50,433 bases of DNA from Methylobacterium sp. Leaf112 (GTDB lineage Bacteria; Pseudomonadota; Alphaproteobacteria; Rhizobiales; Beijerinckiaceae): assembly GCF_001423295.1 (NCBI RefSeq), contig NZ_LMNG01000013.1, positions 1-50,433 of the forward strand, written 5' to 3'. Shown here piece by piece: positions 9,373 through 17,954 of this stretch (position 1 is the stretch's first letter; each line of letters starts with the position of its first letter). The position numbers were made by a program, and so were the translations under genes. Under the pieces are notes generated by a model. It ran no database searches. It was not told the DNA's origin and saw nothing but the letters and a program-made list of their open reading frames with translations.

Positions 9373-9780
9373 ATGGGATTGATGGACGTTCGTGCCGGGC
9401 AGACGCATCCGGCCCGCACGCCGCCGGACGATTTCGCCCAAGACGTCCTGATCGAGATGGCCAATCTCGACGAACAGGACACCAACATTCCTGGCACGAT
9501 CTTCATCTCGACGGCACTGGGCGCGCATGGCCCTCGGGTGAAGTGGTATCCCGATCGCGCGGGCAGAACTCTGCCCTGCCTCATCGTCTCCATCGGCCCG
9601 GACCCGCAGCCCCGCGACGATTTTTTACCCGGCACCCTTTCGCGTGCTGCGCTTCCGCGCGTGATCGCATGGGTGCGCCTCAACCACGTTGCCCTGCTCA
9701 ACTTCTGGAACAACGGTGCGTCGTGGAATCGCCGCGAGGTTTCCGCCTTCCTGGATGGGCTGAAGCCGCTGGCGCGGTAG
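9373..9780 (+). CDS. Hypothetical protein
   Basis: A 135-residue protein with no signal peptide or membrane span. Recognisable internal features are an acidic N-terminal region (NLDEQDTNIPGTIFIST), a beta-rich middle, and an aromatic C-terminal block (LLNFWNNGASWNRREVSAF). Base composition is slightly less GC-rich than the neighbours, including a run of six T at 9621-9626. A GGAAGGGG stretch about 9 nt upstream supports the start. I do not recognise the family; the composition is that of a real protein. Confidence 0.6.
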   Translation: MGLMDVRAGQTHPARTPPDDFAQDVLIEMANLDEQDTNIPGTIFISTALGAHGPRVKWYPDRAGRTLPCLIVSIGPDPQPRDDFLPGTLSRAALPRVIAWVRLNHVALLNFWNNGASWNRREVSAFLDGLKPLAR

Positions 9781-9831
9781 TCCGCCGACGAGGACTTCTC
9801 GGGGCGGGAGTCTTCCCAGGGCAGACGCCGC

Positions 9832-10584
9832 TCAGGGCAGAAACCCCTCGAACACCATCTGGTCGGCATGCGCTTGCGCGTGACGCCGCTGGTCGGGTGT
9901 CCGCACGGTCCAGGTCATCACCGGGCGTCCGCCGAGCAGCCGGCAGAGATGGGTCGGCGCGCAGGGGAGGTCGTCCACCCGCCAGGACAGGAAGTCCGGC
10001 TCGGTCTCGCCGAAATGCAGCAGGTCCGACAGGGCGCGGCGCAGGCTCGGGGGCAGGGCGGCGTAGGCCGGGTCGTCCTGGCGGGTCTCGCCGACGATGC
10101 CGCGCGGGATGCCGGGCGCACGGTCGCGCAGGGCCGCCACGAGCTGCGGATCGAACGACTTGACCGCCACGGGGCCCGCATAGGCGGCTGCGAGTTCGGC
10201 GACGCGCTCGAGGAGGCGCATGTCGCCGTCGTAGCGCGACTTCACCTCGATCACGAGGGGCGTACGCCCGGCGATGGCGGCGAGGAAGTCGGGCAGGGTC
10301 GGGATGCGCTCGGACGAGCCGGCGACCGCGAGATCGCGCAAAGCCGCGGCCGACAGGCTCGCAACCGGGTCCGGAATCCCGGTCAGGCGGCCGAGCCCGG
10401 CATCGTGAAAAACCATCGCCTCGCCGTCGGCGCTGCGCTGCACGTCGCACTCGATGGCGTAGCCGCCGTGAATCGCGGCGCTCGCCGCCGCGATCGTGTT
10501 CTCCGGCACACCGGCCCCCCGGTCGTGCAGGCCGCGATGGGCGATGGGCCGGGCGGTGAGCCAGGCCGGTGCGTTGACGCTCAA
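9832..10584 (-). CDS. Glycerophosphodiester phosphodiesterase
   Basis: Hydrolyses glycerophosphodiesters to glycerol-3-phosphate and an alcohol. The TIM-barrel GDPD signature is complete: IAHRGLHD, PENTIAAAS, ECDVQRSADGEAMVFHD, and a later VIEVKSR. At 250 residues it is the standard cytoplasmic form without a signal peptide. The best start is a TTG at 10584, nine bases after the RidA-like stop, so the two genes are probably co-transcribed. Confidence 0.9.
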   Translation of the reverse strand: MSVNAPAWLTARPIAHRGLHDRGAGVPENTIAAASAAIHGGYAIECDVQRSADGEAMVFHDAGLGRLTGIPDPVASLSAAALRDLAVAGSSERIPTLPDFLAAIAGRTPLVIEVKSRYDGDMRLLERVAELAAAYAGPVAVKSFDPQLVAALRDRAPGIPRGIVGETRQDDPAYAALPPSLRRALSDLLHFGETEPDFLSWRVDDLPCAPTHLCRLLGGRPVMTWTVRTPDQRRHAQAHADQMVFEGFLP

Positions 10585-10593
10585 CTCAAACGC

Positions 10594-11067
10594 TCACTTG
10601 ACCTCGAACATCGCCTCGACCTCGACGGCCGCGTCGAGGGGGAGTTCGGCCACGCCCACGGTGGCGCGGGCGTGGCGGCCCCGGTCGCCCAGCACCTCGA
10701 CCATGAGATCGGAGGCGCCGTTCATGATGCCGGCGAGGCCGGAAAAGCTCGGCACCGCGTTGATGAAGCCGCCGAGCCGCACGCATTGCACCACGCCGTG
10801 GTCGAGGTCGCCCACGGCCGCCTGAACCTGGGCCAGGACGTTGATGGCGCACAGGCGCGCGGCCGCGATGCCGTTCTCAGCCGAGACCTCGGCGCCGAGC
10901 TTGCCGAGATGGGCCGGGTCGAGCTTACCGTCGGGCCCGAAGCAGATCTGCCCCGAGATCACCACGAGGTTGCCGGTGCGGACGAACGGCACGTAGTTCG
11001 CCACGGGGGCCGCCGCCTTCGGCAGGGTGAGGCCCATGGCCTCCAGGCGTTCCTTGGCCGTGCTCAT
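10594..11067 (-). CDS. RidA/YjgF-family protein (longer YjgF-like form)
   Basis: A 157-residue member of the Rid superfamily, which includes enamine/imine deaminases. Diagnostic stretches are VISGQICFGPDGK, NVLAQVQAAVGDLDHGVVQCVRLGGFINAVPSF and RHARATVGVAELPLDAAVEVEAMFEVK; the last contains the RxTVG-like element near the active site. The ATG at 11067 has AGGAG about 11 bases upstream. First gene of a likely two-gene unit with the GDPD gene, and divergent from argD. Confidence 0.9.
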   Translation of the reverse strand: MSTAKERLEAMGLTLPKAAAPVANYVPFVRTGNLVVISGQICFGPDGKLDPAHLGKLGAEVSAENGIAAARLCAINVLAQVQAAVGDLDHGVVQCVRLGGFINAVPSFSGLAGIMNGASDLMVEVLGDRGRHARATVGVAELPLDAAVEVEAMFEVK

Positions 11068-11190
11068 GCGCGTCGCATCTCCTGAGAAACCGTTCCGAGG
11101 GGCTCTGACCATGTCCGCGCGTGGCACGCAAGGCACCTCCGCGAACGGCGTAGCGGGCCGTCATGTCGGAGGTGTGAACCCCTCCCGTCA

Positions 11191-11219
11191 TTGACAGAAT
11201 TGGGCTTTTCTCTAGTAAT
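11191..11219 (+). promoter_or_regulatory. Sigma70-type promoter for argD-argF
   Basis: TTGACA at 11191-11196, a 17-bp spacer, and AGTAAT at 11214-11219. The -35 is a perfect consensus and the -10 matches at four of six positions. It lies in an AT-rich island about 85 bp upstream of the argD start. Confidence 0.65.
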
Positions 11220-11303
11220 CGCGCGCGTGCCGCCCCCTTGCCGAGGCGGCACTTTCATTTGGTGCGGTCGCCTTCGGACGCCGCGAGACACGGAGTCGGG
11301 ATC

Positions 11304-12497
11304 GTGACATCCGCTCTTCTGCCGACCTATGCCCGCGCCCCCATCGCCTTCGAGCGTGGCGAGGGCGCCTGGCTCGTGGCGCGCGACGGCGAGCGATACC
11401 TCGATTTCGGCGCCGGGATCGCGGTGAACGCCCTCGGCCACGCCCATCCCCACCTCGTGGACGCCCTGACCAATCAGGCGCAAAAGCTCTGGCACACCTC
11501 GAACCTGTTCGAGATTCCAGACGGCGAGCGGCTGGGCCGGCGCCTCGTGGACGCGACCTTCGCCGACGTGGCGTTCTTCGCCAATTCGGGCGCCGAGGCC
11601 AACGAGGCCGCCATCAAGATGGCGCGCAAGTACCATGCGGTCGGCGGCCACCCCGAGCGGTTCCGGATCATCACCTTCGAGGGCGCGTTCCACGGGCGGA
11701 CGCTCGCCACCATCGCGGCCGGCGGCCAGGCCAAGTACATCGAGGGCTTCGGCCCGAAGGTAGACGGATTCGATCAGGTTCCGACGGGGGATCTCGCGGC
11801 GCTGGAGGCCGCCATCGGCCCGGAGACCGCCGCCCTGATGATCGAGCCGATCCAGGGCGAGGGCGGCGTCCGGGTGATTCCGCACGAGCACCTGCGCGCC
11901 CTCCGCGCCCTGTGCGACGCGCATGGCCTCCTCCTGATCATGGACGAGGTCCAGACCGGGGTCGGTCGCACGGGCCGGCTGTTCGCGCACGAATGGTCCG
12001 GCGTGACGCCCGACATCATGAGCGCCGCCAAGGGCATCGGCGGCGGCTTCCCGCTGGGTGTCTGCCTCGCCACGGCCGAGGCCGCGCGCGGCATGACCGC
12101 CGGCACCCACGGCACCACCTTCGGCGGCAACCCGCTGGCCATGGCGGTGGGCAACGCCGTCCTCGACGTGGTGCTGGCCGACGGCTTCCTCGACCGGGTC
12201 GGACAGGTTGGCCTGCTGCTCAAGCAGCGTCTGGCCGCCCTGCAGGACCGCCACCCCGGGGTGATCCAGGAGATCCGCGGCGACGGGCTGATGCTCGGGC
12301 TCAAGCTCGGCGTGCCCAACACCGACTTCGCCGCGACGGCACGGGACATGCACCTCCTCGTCATCCCGGCGGGCGACAACGTCGTGCGCCTGCTGCCGCC
12401 GCTCATCATCACCGATGCCGACGTGACGGAGGCCGTGGCGCGCCTCGACGCGACGGCCACCGCACTCAAGACCCCGGTACAGGGGGCGGCCGCGTGA
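11304..12497 (+). CDS. argD: Acetylornithine aminotransferase
   Basis: PLP enzyme of arginine synthesis, converting N-acetylglutamate semialdehyde to N-acetylornithine. It is a class III aminotransferase of 397 residues: [43 protein letters not shown] and the PLP lysine in [13 protein letters not shown]. The GTG at 11304 has GGAG nine bases upstream; the frame is open further 5' but lacks homologous sequence. Its stop nearly touches the argF reading frame, indicating an operon. Confidence 0.95.
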   Translation: MTSALLPTYARAPIAFERGEGAWLVARDGERYLDFGAGIAVNALGHAHPHLVDALTNQAQKLWHTSNLFEIPDGERLGRRLVDATFADVAFFANSGAEANEAAIKMARKYHAVGGHPERFRIITFEGAFHGRTLATIAAGGQAKYIEGFGPKVDGFDQVPTGDLAALEAAIGPETAALMIEPIQGEGGVRVIPHEHLRALRALCDAHGLLLIMDEVQTGVGRTGRLFAHEWSGVTPDIMSAAKGIGGGFPLGVCLATAEAARGMTAGTHGTTFGGNPLAMAVGNAVLDVVLADGFLDRVGQVGLLLKQRLAALQDRHPGVIQEIRGDGLMLGLKLGVPNTDFAATARDMHLLVIPAGDNVVRLLPPLIITDADVTEAVARLDATATALKTPVQGAAA

Positions 12498-12538
12498 TGG
12501 CCGGTCCCACGACGAACCGTCAGACGAAGAACGGATCC

Positions 12539-13486
12539 ATGACCACCACCCTCAACGGGACCGGGCCCGGCCCGCGCCACTTCCTCGACCTCAAGGACTT
12601 CTCGGCGCAGCAGCTGCGCACGGTGCTGGACGCCGCGGCCGCCATCAAGGGTCGTCGGCGCAAGGGCGAGATCGCGGCCGAACGGCCACTGATCGGCAAG
12701 ACCCTCGCGATGGTGTTCGACCGGCCGTCCACCCGCACGCGGGTCTCGTTCGATGTCGGCATGCGCGAACTCGGGGGCGAGACCCTGATGCTGACGGGCG
12801 GCGAGATGCAGCTCGGCCGGGGCGAAACCGTGGGCGACACCGCCCGGGTGCTGTCGCGCTACGTCGACGCGATCATGATCCGCATCCTCGACCACGACCT
12901 GATGCTGGAACTGGCCGAGCACGCCGAGGTGCCGGTGATCAACGCGCTCACCAAGGTCTCGCATCCCTGCCAGATCATGGCCGACGTGCTTACCTTCGAG
13001 GAGCATCGCGGGCCGATCAAGGGCCGCACCGTCGCGTGGTCGGGCGACGCCAACAACGTGCTGGCGAGCTGGGTGCACGCCGCCGCGCGGTTCGACTTCA
13101 CCCTGAACGTCGCCGCTCCGCCGGAGCTCTCGACGCCGCAGCCGCTCCTCGACTGGGCCCGCGCGCAGGGCGCCGCCGTCAACTGCACCACCGATGCCTA
13201 CGCGGCCGTCGACGGCGCCGACGCCGTGGTGACCGATTGCTGGGTCTCCATGGGCGACGAGGACGACCATCACCGCCACAACCTGCTCTCGCCTTATCAG
13301 GTGAACGCCAAGCTCATGGCGGCGGCGGCCAAGGACGCGCTGTTCATGCACTGCCTGCCGGCCCATCGCGGCGAGGAGGTCACGGCCGAGGTCATCGACG
13401 GCCCGCAATCGGTGATCTTCGACGAGGCCGAGAACCGCCTGCATGCCCAGAAGGGCATCCTGGCCTGGTGCCTGCACGCCCTCTGA
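12539..13486 (+). CDS. argF: Ornithine carbamoyltransferase
   Basis: Transfers carbamoyl phosphate to ornithine to give citrulline. All family signatures are present: carbamoyl-phosphate site [19 protein letters not shown], ornithine-binding SMGDEDD and [13 protein letters not shown]. The length of 315 residues is normal. The ATG at 12539 begins [11 protein letters not shown]; an alternative in-frame ATG at 12497 overlaps the argD stop by one base and would add 14 residues. Second gene of the argD-argF unit. Confidence 0.95.
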   Translation: MTTTLNGTGPGPRHFLDLKDFSAQQLRTVLDAAAAIKGRRRKGEIAAERPLIGKTLAMVFDRPSTRTRVSFDVGMRELGGETLMLTGGEMQLGRGETVGDTARVLSRYVDAIMIRILDHDLMLELAEHAEVPVINALTKVSHPCQIMADVLTFEEHRGPIKGRTVAWSGDANNVLASWVHAAARFDFTLNVAAPPELSTPQPLLDWARAQGAAVNCTTDAYAAVDGADAVVTDCWVSMGDEDDHHRHNLLSPYQVNAKLMAAAAKDALFMHCLPAHRGEEVTAEVIDGPQSVIFDEAENRLHAQKGILAWCLHAL

Positions 13487-13651
13487 CGGGACGCCCCGAG
13501 GCATCGTGTCCCCCGTCGCGCGAGCGGCGGTCGCGTCCTATATGAACGGCTCGAGCCGGACGACGGAGGGGCTGGAGCGCCGAGTGCCGAGGCAACGCCC
13601 CGCTCGGCGCTTCGGACGGCCCACGTTCGCCCGCCCCCGAAGGGAGATGCC

Positions 13652-14677
13652 ATGACTGCCGGATACGAACGCCCCGCCGGACCCGACCCCGTCGCCCCGG
13701 CCCTCGCCATCGAGGGGGACGACGACGTGGTGCTGCCCTTCGCCGTCGAGGGGCTGGACGTGCGCGGCCGGGTGGTGCGCCTCGGTCCGTCCGTCGACAC
13801 CATCCTGCGCCGGCACGGCTACCCGGACCCCGTGGCGCGGTTGCTCGGCGAGGCGGCGGCCCTCACCGTTCTCCTTGGCTCGTCCCTGAAGTTCGAGGGC
13901 CGGTTCCAGCTCCAGACCAAGACCGACGGCCCCGTCGAGATGATCGTCGTCGATTTCGAGGCCCCCGACCGGGTGCGGGCCACGGCGCGCTTCGATGCCG
14001 GTCGTGTCCAGGCCCTGGGAAGCTCCCCGTTGAAAAGTCACGACCTGATTGGGCAGGGGCACCTCGCCATGACCATCGACCAGGGGCCGCAGAGCAGCCG
14101 CTACCAGGGCGTCGTCGCCCTGGAGGGTCAGAGCCTGGAGGAGGCGGCCCACCAGTATTTCCGTCAATCCGAGCAGATTCCGACCCAGGTCCGCCTCGCC
14201 GTGGCGGAGGAATACGCGAACGGGACCACCACCTACCGGGCGGGTGGCCTCCTTGTGCAGTTCCTGCCGCAATCCATCGACCGGGCGCGGCTCGCCGACC
14301 TGCCCCCCGGCGACATCCCGGAGGGCCACGCCCATTTCGACGCCCAGGGCGTCCCCGAGGACGACGCCTGGGTCGAGGCCCGCAGCCTCGTCTCGACCAT
14401 CGAGGACCACGAACTGGTGGATCCGGCGGTGTCGTCCGAGACCCTGCTCTACCGCCTGTTCCACGAGCGCGGCGTGCGGGTGTTCGAGGCGCAGGGGGTG
14501 CGCGAACAATGCCGGTGTTCGCCCGAGCGGGTCATGGCGATGATCGTGTCGTTCTCGCCCCAGGAGCGCCGGGACATGGTCGCCGACGACGGCCGCATCG
14601 GCATCACCTGCGAGTTCTGCTCGCGACGCTACGACCTCGATCCGGCCGAGGTGGAGGCGCAGGTCGCGGCCGACTGA
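13652..14677 (+). CDS. hslO: Redox-regulated chaperone Hsp33
   Basis: Cytoplasmic holdase chaperone activated by oxidation. The C-terminal zinc centre is intact, CxC (EQCRCSPERV) followed by CxxC (CEFCSRRY). The N-terminal domain shows LGEAAALTVLLGSSLKFEGRFQLQTKTDG, typical of the family. At 341 residues it is slightly longer than the usual 290-330 because of an N-terminal extension. It follows argF by 165 bp, a gene order common in Rhizobiales, and its stop codon is shared with the first base of a large palindromic element. Confidence 0.95.
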   Translation: MTAGYERPAGPDPVAPALAIEGDDDVVLPFAVEGLDVRGRVVRLGPSVDTILRRHGYPDPVARLLGEAAALTVLLGSSLKFEGRFQLQTKTDGPVEMIVVDFEAPDRVRATARFDAGRVQALGSSPLKSHDLIGQGHLAMTIDQGPQSSRYQGVVALEGQSLEEAAHQYFRQSEQIPTQVRLAVAEEYANGTTTYRAGGLLVQFLPQSIDRARLADLPPGDIPEGHAHFDAQGVPEDDAWVEARSLVSTIEDHELVDPAVSSETLLYRLFHERGVRVFEAQGVREQCRCSPERVMAMIVSFSPQERRDMVADDGRIGITCEFCSRRYDLDPAEVEAQVAAD

Positions 14678-14791
14678 TACGGTGTCCGCCTGATCACTTC
14701 GGATCGAGCGGGCGCGACGGGTTCCCTCTCCTGGAAGGAGAGGGAACCCGCATTATACCGCGTCACCGAACTGATCAGCCGGAAACCGTAT
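14677..14791. repeat. Nested palindromic intergenic element
   Basis: Two 26-bp arms (14677-14702 and 14766-14791) are inverted copies matching at 23 of 26 positions, each containing CTGATCA. Between them lies a second, perfect hairpin with a 15-bp stem (14718-14732 with 14736-14750). The whole forms a hairpin-in-hairpin structure of 115 bp between two convergent genes. It resembles REP-type intergenic repeats. Confidence 0.8.
14718..14750. terminator. Strong hairpin, possible bidirectional terminator
   Basis: Perfect 15-bp stem with a three-base loop, between the convergent hslO and YciI-like genes. No T-run follows on either side, so intrinsic termination is uncertain. Confidence 0.5.
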
Positions 14792-14809
14792 GAGAACCGA
14801 GGACTGGGC

Positions 14810-15094
14810 TCAGCCTTTCAAGGCCTCCAGTCCCTCGATCGCCGTGGTCACGTCGATCTCGGTGATCTCGAAGTCGGCGATTCCGTGCTGGCGGAAAGGA
14901 TCGGTCTCGATGAAGGCCTCGATCTCCGCGCGTGGGCCGCGGGCGAGGATTACCCCGCCGGTGCGCGGCACCTTGCGGCCGGAGGCGAGGAAGCCGTGCT
15001 CGGCATAGCCCCGCTTCACCCACGCCAGATGGTCCGCCATGTGGCGGTCGGCCTCCTCGGTGCTTTTGACGTAGGTGAGCGAGACGACGATCAT
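14810..15094 (-). CDS. YciI family protein
   Basis: A 94-residue dimeric ferredoxin-like protein of the YciI family. Typical elements are the N-terminal strand MIVVSLTYVKS, HMADHLAWVKRGYAEHGFLASGRKVPRTGGVILARG, and DPFRQHGIADFEITEID; the last corresponds to the family's DPF motif. The second of two closely spaced ATG codons (15094) has the better distance to AAGGG. Function within the family is poorly known. It lies 23 bp after the acetyltransferase stop and may be the last gene of that leftward unit. Confidence 0.88.
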   Translation of the reverse strand: MIVVSLTYVKSTEEADRHMADHLAWVKRGYAEHGFLASGRKVPRTGGVILARGPRAEIEAFIETDPFRQHGIADFEITEIDVTTAIEGLEALKG

Positions 15095-15117
15095 ACGCAT
15101 ATCCCTTGGCGGCGCCG

Positions 15118-15702
15118 TCAGGCCTTCAACACGGGCTCGGCGATCTCGCCGCTGCCCCGGCGCGCCAGATATTCCGGCTGGAACAGGCACATCCGCACGG
15201 CGTCGCGGTACTTGCCGTTGACGAAGAACTCGTCCTTGAGAATGCCTTCGGGGACGAAGCCGCAGCGCTCGTAGATGCGCACGGCCCGGGCGTTGTCCTT
15301 GTCCACGTGCAGGTAGAGCTTGTGGATGTTGAGCACGCTGAAGGCGTAGTCCATGGCGATGCGGGTAGCGCGGGGGGCGTAGCCCTGGCCCTGGAACATC
15401 GGGTGGATCGCGATCTGGAACTCGCAGCGCCGGTGGAGGTGGTTGATCTCCACGAGCTCCACGAGACCGGCGGGCTCGCCGTCGGCATTGGCGATGATGA
15501 AGCGCCGCTCGGTCTGGTTGTGGATATTGCGCTCGTAGAGCTGCGCCAACTCGGCGAAGGACTCGTAGGCCTCCTCGAACCAGTAGCGCATGATGCTGTC
15601 GTTGTTGTTGAGCTGATGCACGAACATCAGATCCTCGCGCTCCAGCGGGCGGAGCTTGACCGGGCCGTCGGCGGCGATGGTGCGGGCCGTGACGGTTCTC
15701 AT
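15118..15702 (-). CDS. speG: GNAT acetyltransferase, spermidine acetyltransferase-like (SpeG)
   Basis: A 194-residue GNAT acetyltransferase resembling spermidine N-acetyltransferase. Matching blocks are [36 protein letters not shown], the acetyl-CoA loop [44 protein letters not shown] and [21 protein letters not shown]. The ATG at 15702 overlaps the argE stop (ATGA), so it is translationally coupled. Its place behind argE is unusual, but both act on ornithine/polyamine-related metabolism. Polyamine substrate is inferred from similarity. Confidence 0.82.
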   Translation of the reverse strand: MRTVTARTIAADGPVKLRPLEREDLMFVHQLNNNDSIMRYWFEEAYESFAELAQLYERNIHNQTERRFIIANADGEPAGLVELVEINHLHRRCEFQIAIHPMFQGQGYAPRATRIAMDYAFSVLNIHKLYLHVDKDNARAVRIYERCGFVPEGILKDEFFVNGKYRDAVRMCLFQPEYLARRGSGEIAEPVLKA

Positions 15703-16865
15703 GGGACGCGGCATTCGTCGATCAGGCGGCGCATGAACGCCTCGCCGGCCTCCAGGGCCGCGAGGGTGATGTACTCGTCGGGCTGATGGGCCTGGTCGAT
15801 GGAGCCGGGGCCGCACACCACGGTCGGGATACCCGCCACCTGGAACCGTCCGGCCTCCGTGGCGTAGGGCACCGAGACCGTGTGGTTGCGCCCCGCCACC
15901 CGCAGGGCGAGGTGCTCGGCCGCCGAGCCGGGCTCGGGTGCGAGCCCGGGCACCGCCACCTCCTCCAGGGTCTCGATGTGCCCGTAATCGCCGTAGCGGT
16001 TGAGCCGCTCCCTCAGCACGCTGTCCACCTTCGCCTGGAACAGGGCCGGGATCTCGCTCATGTCGAGGTCGGGCAGGCCCCGGAACTCCCAGTGGAAGGT
16101 GCAGAGCTTCGGCAGGATGTTGCGGGCCGTGCCGCCGGAAATCGTGCCGACATGCACGGTGGTGGCGGGCGGATCGAACCGGCCCGACGCGTCGCCGCGC
16201 GCGATCATCGCATCGGCGATGCGGTTCAATTCAGAGACGAGGTCGGCCGCCGCCATCACGGCGTTGGCGCCGAGCATCGGCTTGGCCGAATGCGCCTCGT
16301 GGCCGTGCACCGTAGTCATATAGGTGACGATGCTCTTGTGGGCGTCGGCGACCTCGAGGTCGGTGGGCTCGCCGACGATGACGGCGCCGGGGCGCGGCAG
16401 ATCGGCGCCGAAGCGCGCGATGGTGTCGGCGACGCCGAGGCAGGTGGTCTCCTCGTCGTAGGACAGGAGGATGTGGATCGGGCGCTTGAGGTCGGCGGCG
16501 CGGAAATCCGGGACCGCCGCCAGCGCCAGGGCGCAGAAGCCCTTCATGTCGACGGCGCCGCGCCCGTAGGCCCGCCCGTCCGCCACGCGCAGGGTGAAGG
16601 GGTCGGTGCTCCAGGCCTGCCCCGTCACCGGCACCACGTCGGTGTGGCCGGAGAGCACGATGCCGCCGTCGATCATCGGGCCGATGGTGGCGAAGACCGC
16701 AGCCTTGCTGCCGGTCGCGTCGGGAATGCGCACGTGCGGGACGCCGAGATCGGCAAGGTAGCCGCAGACGAAGTCGATGAGCGCGAGGTTCGACTTCGAA
16801 CTTTCGGTGTCGAAGGCCACGAGCCGCGCCAGCAGGTCGAGGGTCTCGGGGCGCGGGCCGGGCAT
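15699..16865 (-). CDS. argE: Acetylornithine deacetylase
   Basis: M20 family zinc peptidase of 388 residues that removes the acetyl group of N-acetylornithine. Metal-site motifs are present: [49 protein letters not shown] and the late [15 protein letters not shown]. The ATG at 16865 lies four bases after the apaG stop. It provides the linear-pathway deacetylase for the argD-argF route elsewhere in the window. Confidence 0.92.
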   Translation of the reverse strand: MPGPRPETLDLLARLVAFDTESSKSNLALIDFVCGYLADLGVPHVRIPDATGSKAAVFATIGPMIDGGIVLSGHTDVVPVTGQAWSTDPFTLRVADGRAYGRGAVDMKGFCALALAAVPDFRAADLKRPIHILLSYDEETTCLGVADTIARFGADLPRPGAVIVGEPTDLEVADAHKSIVTYMTTVHGHEAHSAKPMLGANAVMAAADLVSELNRIADAMIARGDASGRFDPPATTVHVGTISGGTARNILPKLCTFHWEFRGLPDLDMSEIPALFQAKVDSVLRERLNRYGDYGHIETLEEVAVPGLAPEPGSAAEHLALRVAGRNHTVSVPYATEAGRFQVAGIPTVVCGPGSIDQAHQPDEYITLAALEAGEAFMRRLIDECRVP

Positions 16866-16869
16866 GAGC

Positions 16870-17262
16870 TTAATGGACGCTGCGGCGGACGTGGGGCGAG
16901 TCGAGGGAGAAGGCGGGGATCTCGGCCTCGAAGCTCTCGCCGGCATTCGTCGCCATGGTGTAGCTGCCGGCCATGAGGCCGTCGGGCGTGGAGAGCGGGC
17001 AGCCGCTGGTGTAGCTGAACGACTCGCCCGGTTCGAGCACGGGCTGCTTGCCGACGACGCCGGCGCCCCGCACCTCCTGGGTCGAGCCGCGCCCGTCGAC
17101 GATCCGCCAGTGGCGCGAGCGCAGTTGCACCTGCTCGGAGCCGTTGTTCACGATCTCCACGGTGTAGGCGAAGAAGTAGCGGCTTTCGTCCGGCGAGGAT
17201 TCCTCCTCGACGAAGCGGGGCATCACCGTCACGCTGATCCCACGCGTCTGAGCCTTGTACAT
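16870..17262 (-). CDS. apaG: ApaG protein
   Basis: A 130-residue single-domain protein with an immunoglobulin-like/FN3 fold, of uncertain role, linked to Co2+ and Mg2+ homeostasis in enterobacteria. It shows FFAYTVEIVNNG, QLRSRHWRIVDG, the GxGxxG element in VRGAGVVGKQP, LEPGESFSYTSGCPLSTPDGLMAGSY and a terminal EIPAFSLDSP. Length and start (ATG 17262) fit the family. Head of the apaG-argE-speG leftward unit. Confidence 0.95.
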   Translation of the reverse strand: MYKAQTRGISVTVMPRFVEEESSPDESRYFFAYTVEIVNNGSEQVQLRSRHWRIVDGRGSTQEVRGAGVVGKQPVLEPGESFSYTSGCPLSTPDGLMAGSYTMATNAGESFEAEIPAFSLDSPHVRRSVH

Positions 17263-17331
17263 CGCCTTCAACGCCTCCGTGGCCGGGCCTGACCCGGGCG
17301 CGACCCAGGATCGCGACAAGCTCAGGGCGTC

Positions 17332-17360
17332 GTGGTACGGCCCGGCGAAAACCGCGTCAA
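17332..17360 (-). promoter_or_regulatory. Candidate promoter for apaG-argE-speG
   Basis: On the minus strand, TTGACG (17360-17355), a 17-bp spacer, and TACCAC (17337-17332), about 70 bp upstream of apaG. The -35 is good and the -10 matches only three of six positions. Confidence 0.4.
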
Positions 17361-17407
17361 TCGTGGTGAATGCGGGGATACCCGCGGAAAAATGAGGACC
17401 AGCCTGC

Positions 17408-17854
17408 GTGGTCGACGAGACGGTTTTGCGGGGTTCTCCGCCGCTTCCGGGGAGAACCCCGACGCGGGGGCTTCTCGCCAGCCTCGCCATGGCCGGGCTC
17501 GCCGCCGCCTTCGCGTGGCACGCCCCGGATGCCAACACCTGGGCCGCCGCGGCGCTCGTTGCCGCCCTCGCCCTCGACGGGCTGTCGCGGATGGCCGGCG
17601 CCCGGGTCGCGCGGCGGACCGGGCCGTCGCCCCGCATGGTGGGCATGCCCTCGGTGGTGCTCGCCGTCGGGCCGGGCGCGGGCCTCGGCGCGGTGCTGTT
17701 CGGCTTCGGCCTGATCGTCTGGCCGGCGGGCTTTCCCGTCCTGGCGAGCGCGCTGGCCGGCCTCGTCACCATGGGGGCTCTCGCCCGCCTCGCCCTCGCG
17801 CGGATCGTGCTCGCGCAGATCGTGCTCGCGACGCCCGAGGAGCCGGAAGCTTAA
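17408..17854 (+). CDS. Hypothetical small membrane protein
   Basis: A protein of up to 148 residues with three to four hydrophobic stretches (LLASLAMAGLAAAFAWHA, TWAAAALVAALALDGL, PSVVLAVGPGAGLGAVLFGF, VLASALAGLVTMGALARLAL). These are separated by an arginine-rich loop (RMAGARVARRTGPSPR), consistent with an inner-membrane protein. The start is uncertain: GTG at 17408 or ATG at 17489. No family was recognised. It sits between apaG and the dCTP deaminase gene. Confidence 0.5.
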   Translation: MVDETVLRGSPPLPGRTPTRGLLASLAMAGLAAAFAWHAPDANTWAAAALVAALALDGLSRMAGARVARRTGPSPRMVGMPSVVLAVGPGAGLGAVLFGFGLIVWPAGFPVLASALAGLVTMGALARLALARIVLAQIVLATPEEPEA

Positions 17855-17954
17855 CGCGGCCTTAGGCCGTCGCCGCGACACTGCCGCGAATTCGGCGATC
17901 CTCATCGACACGAGGCGCCCGATCGAGTGCGGGCGAAGCGAAGGGCCGGACGTG

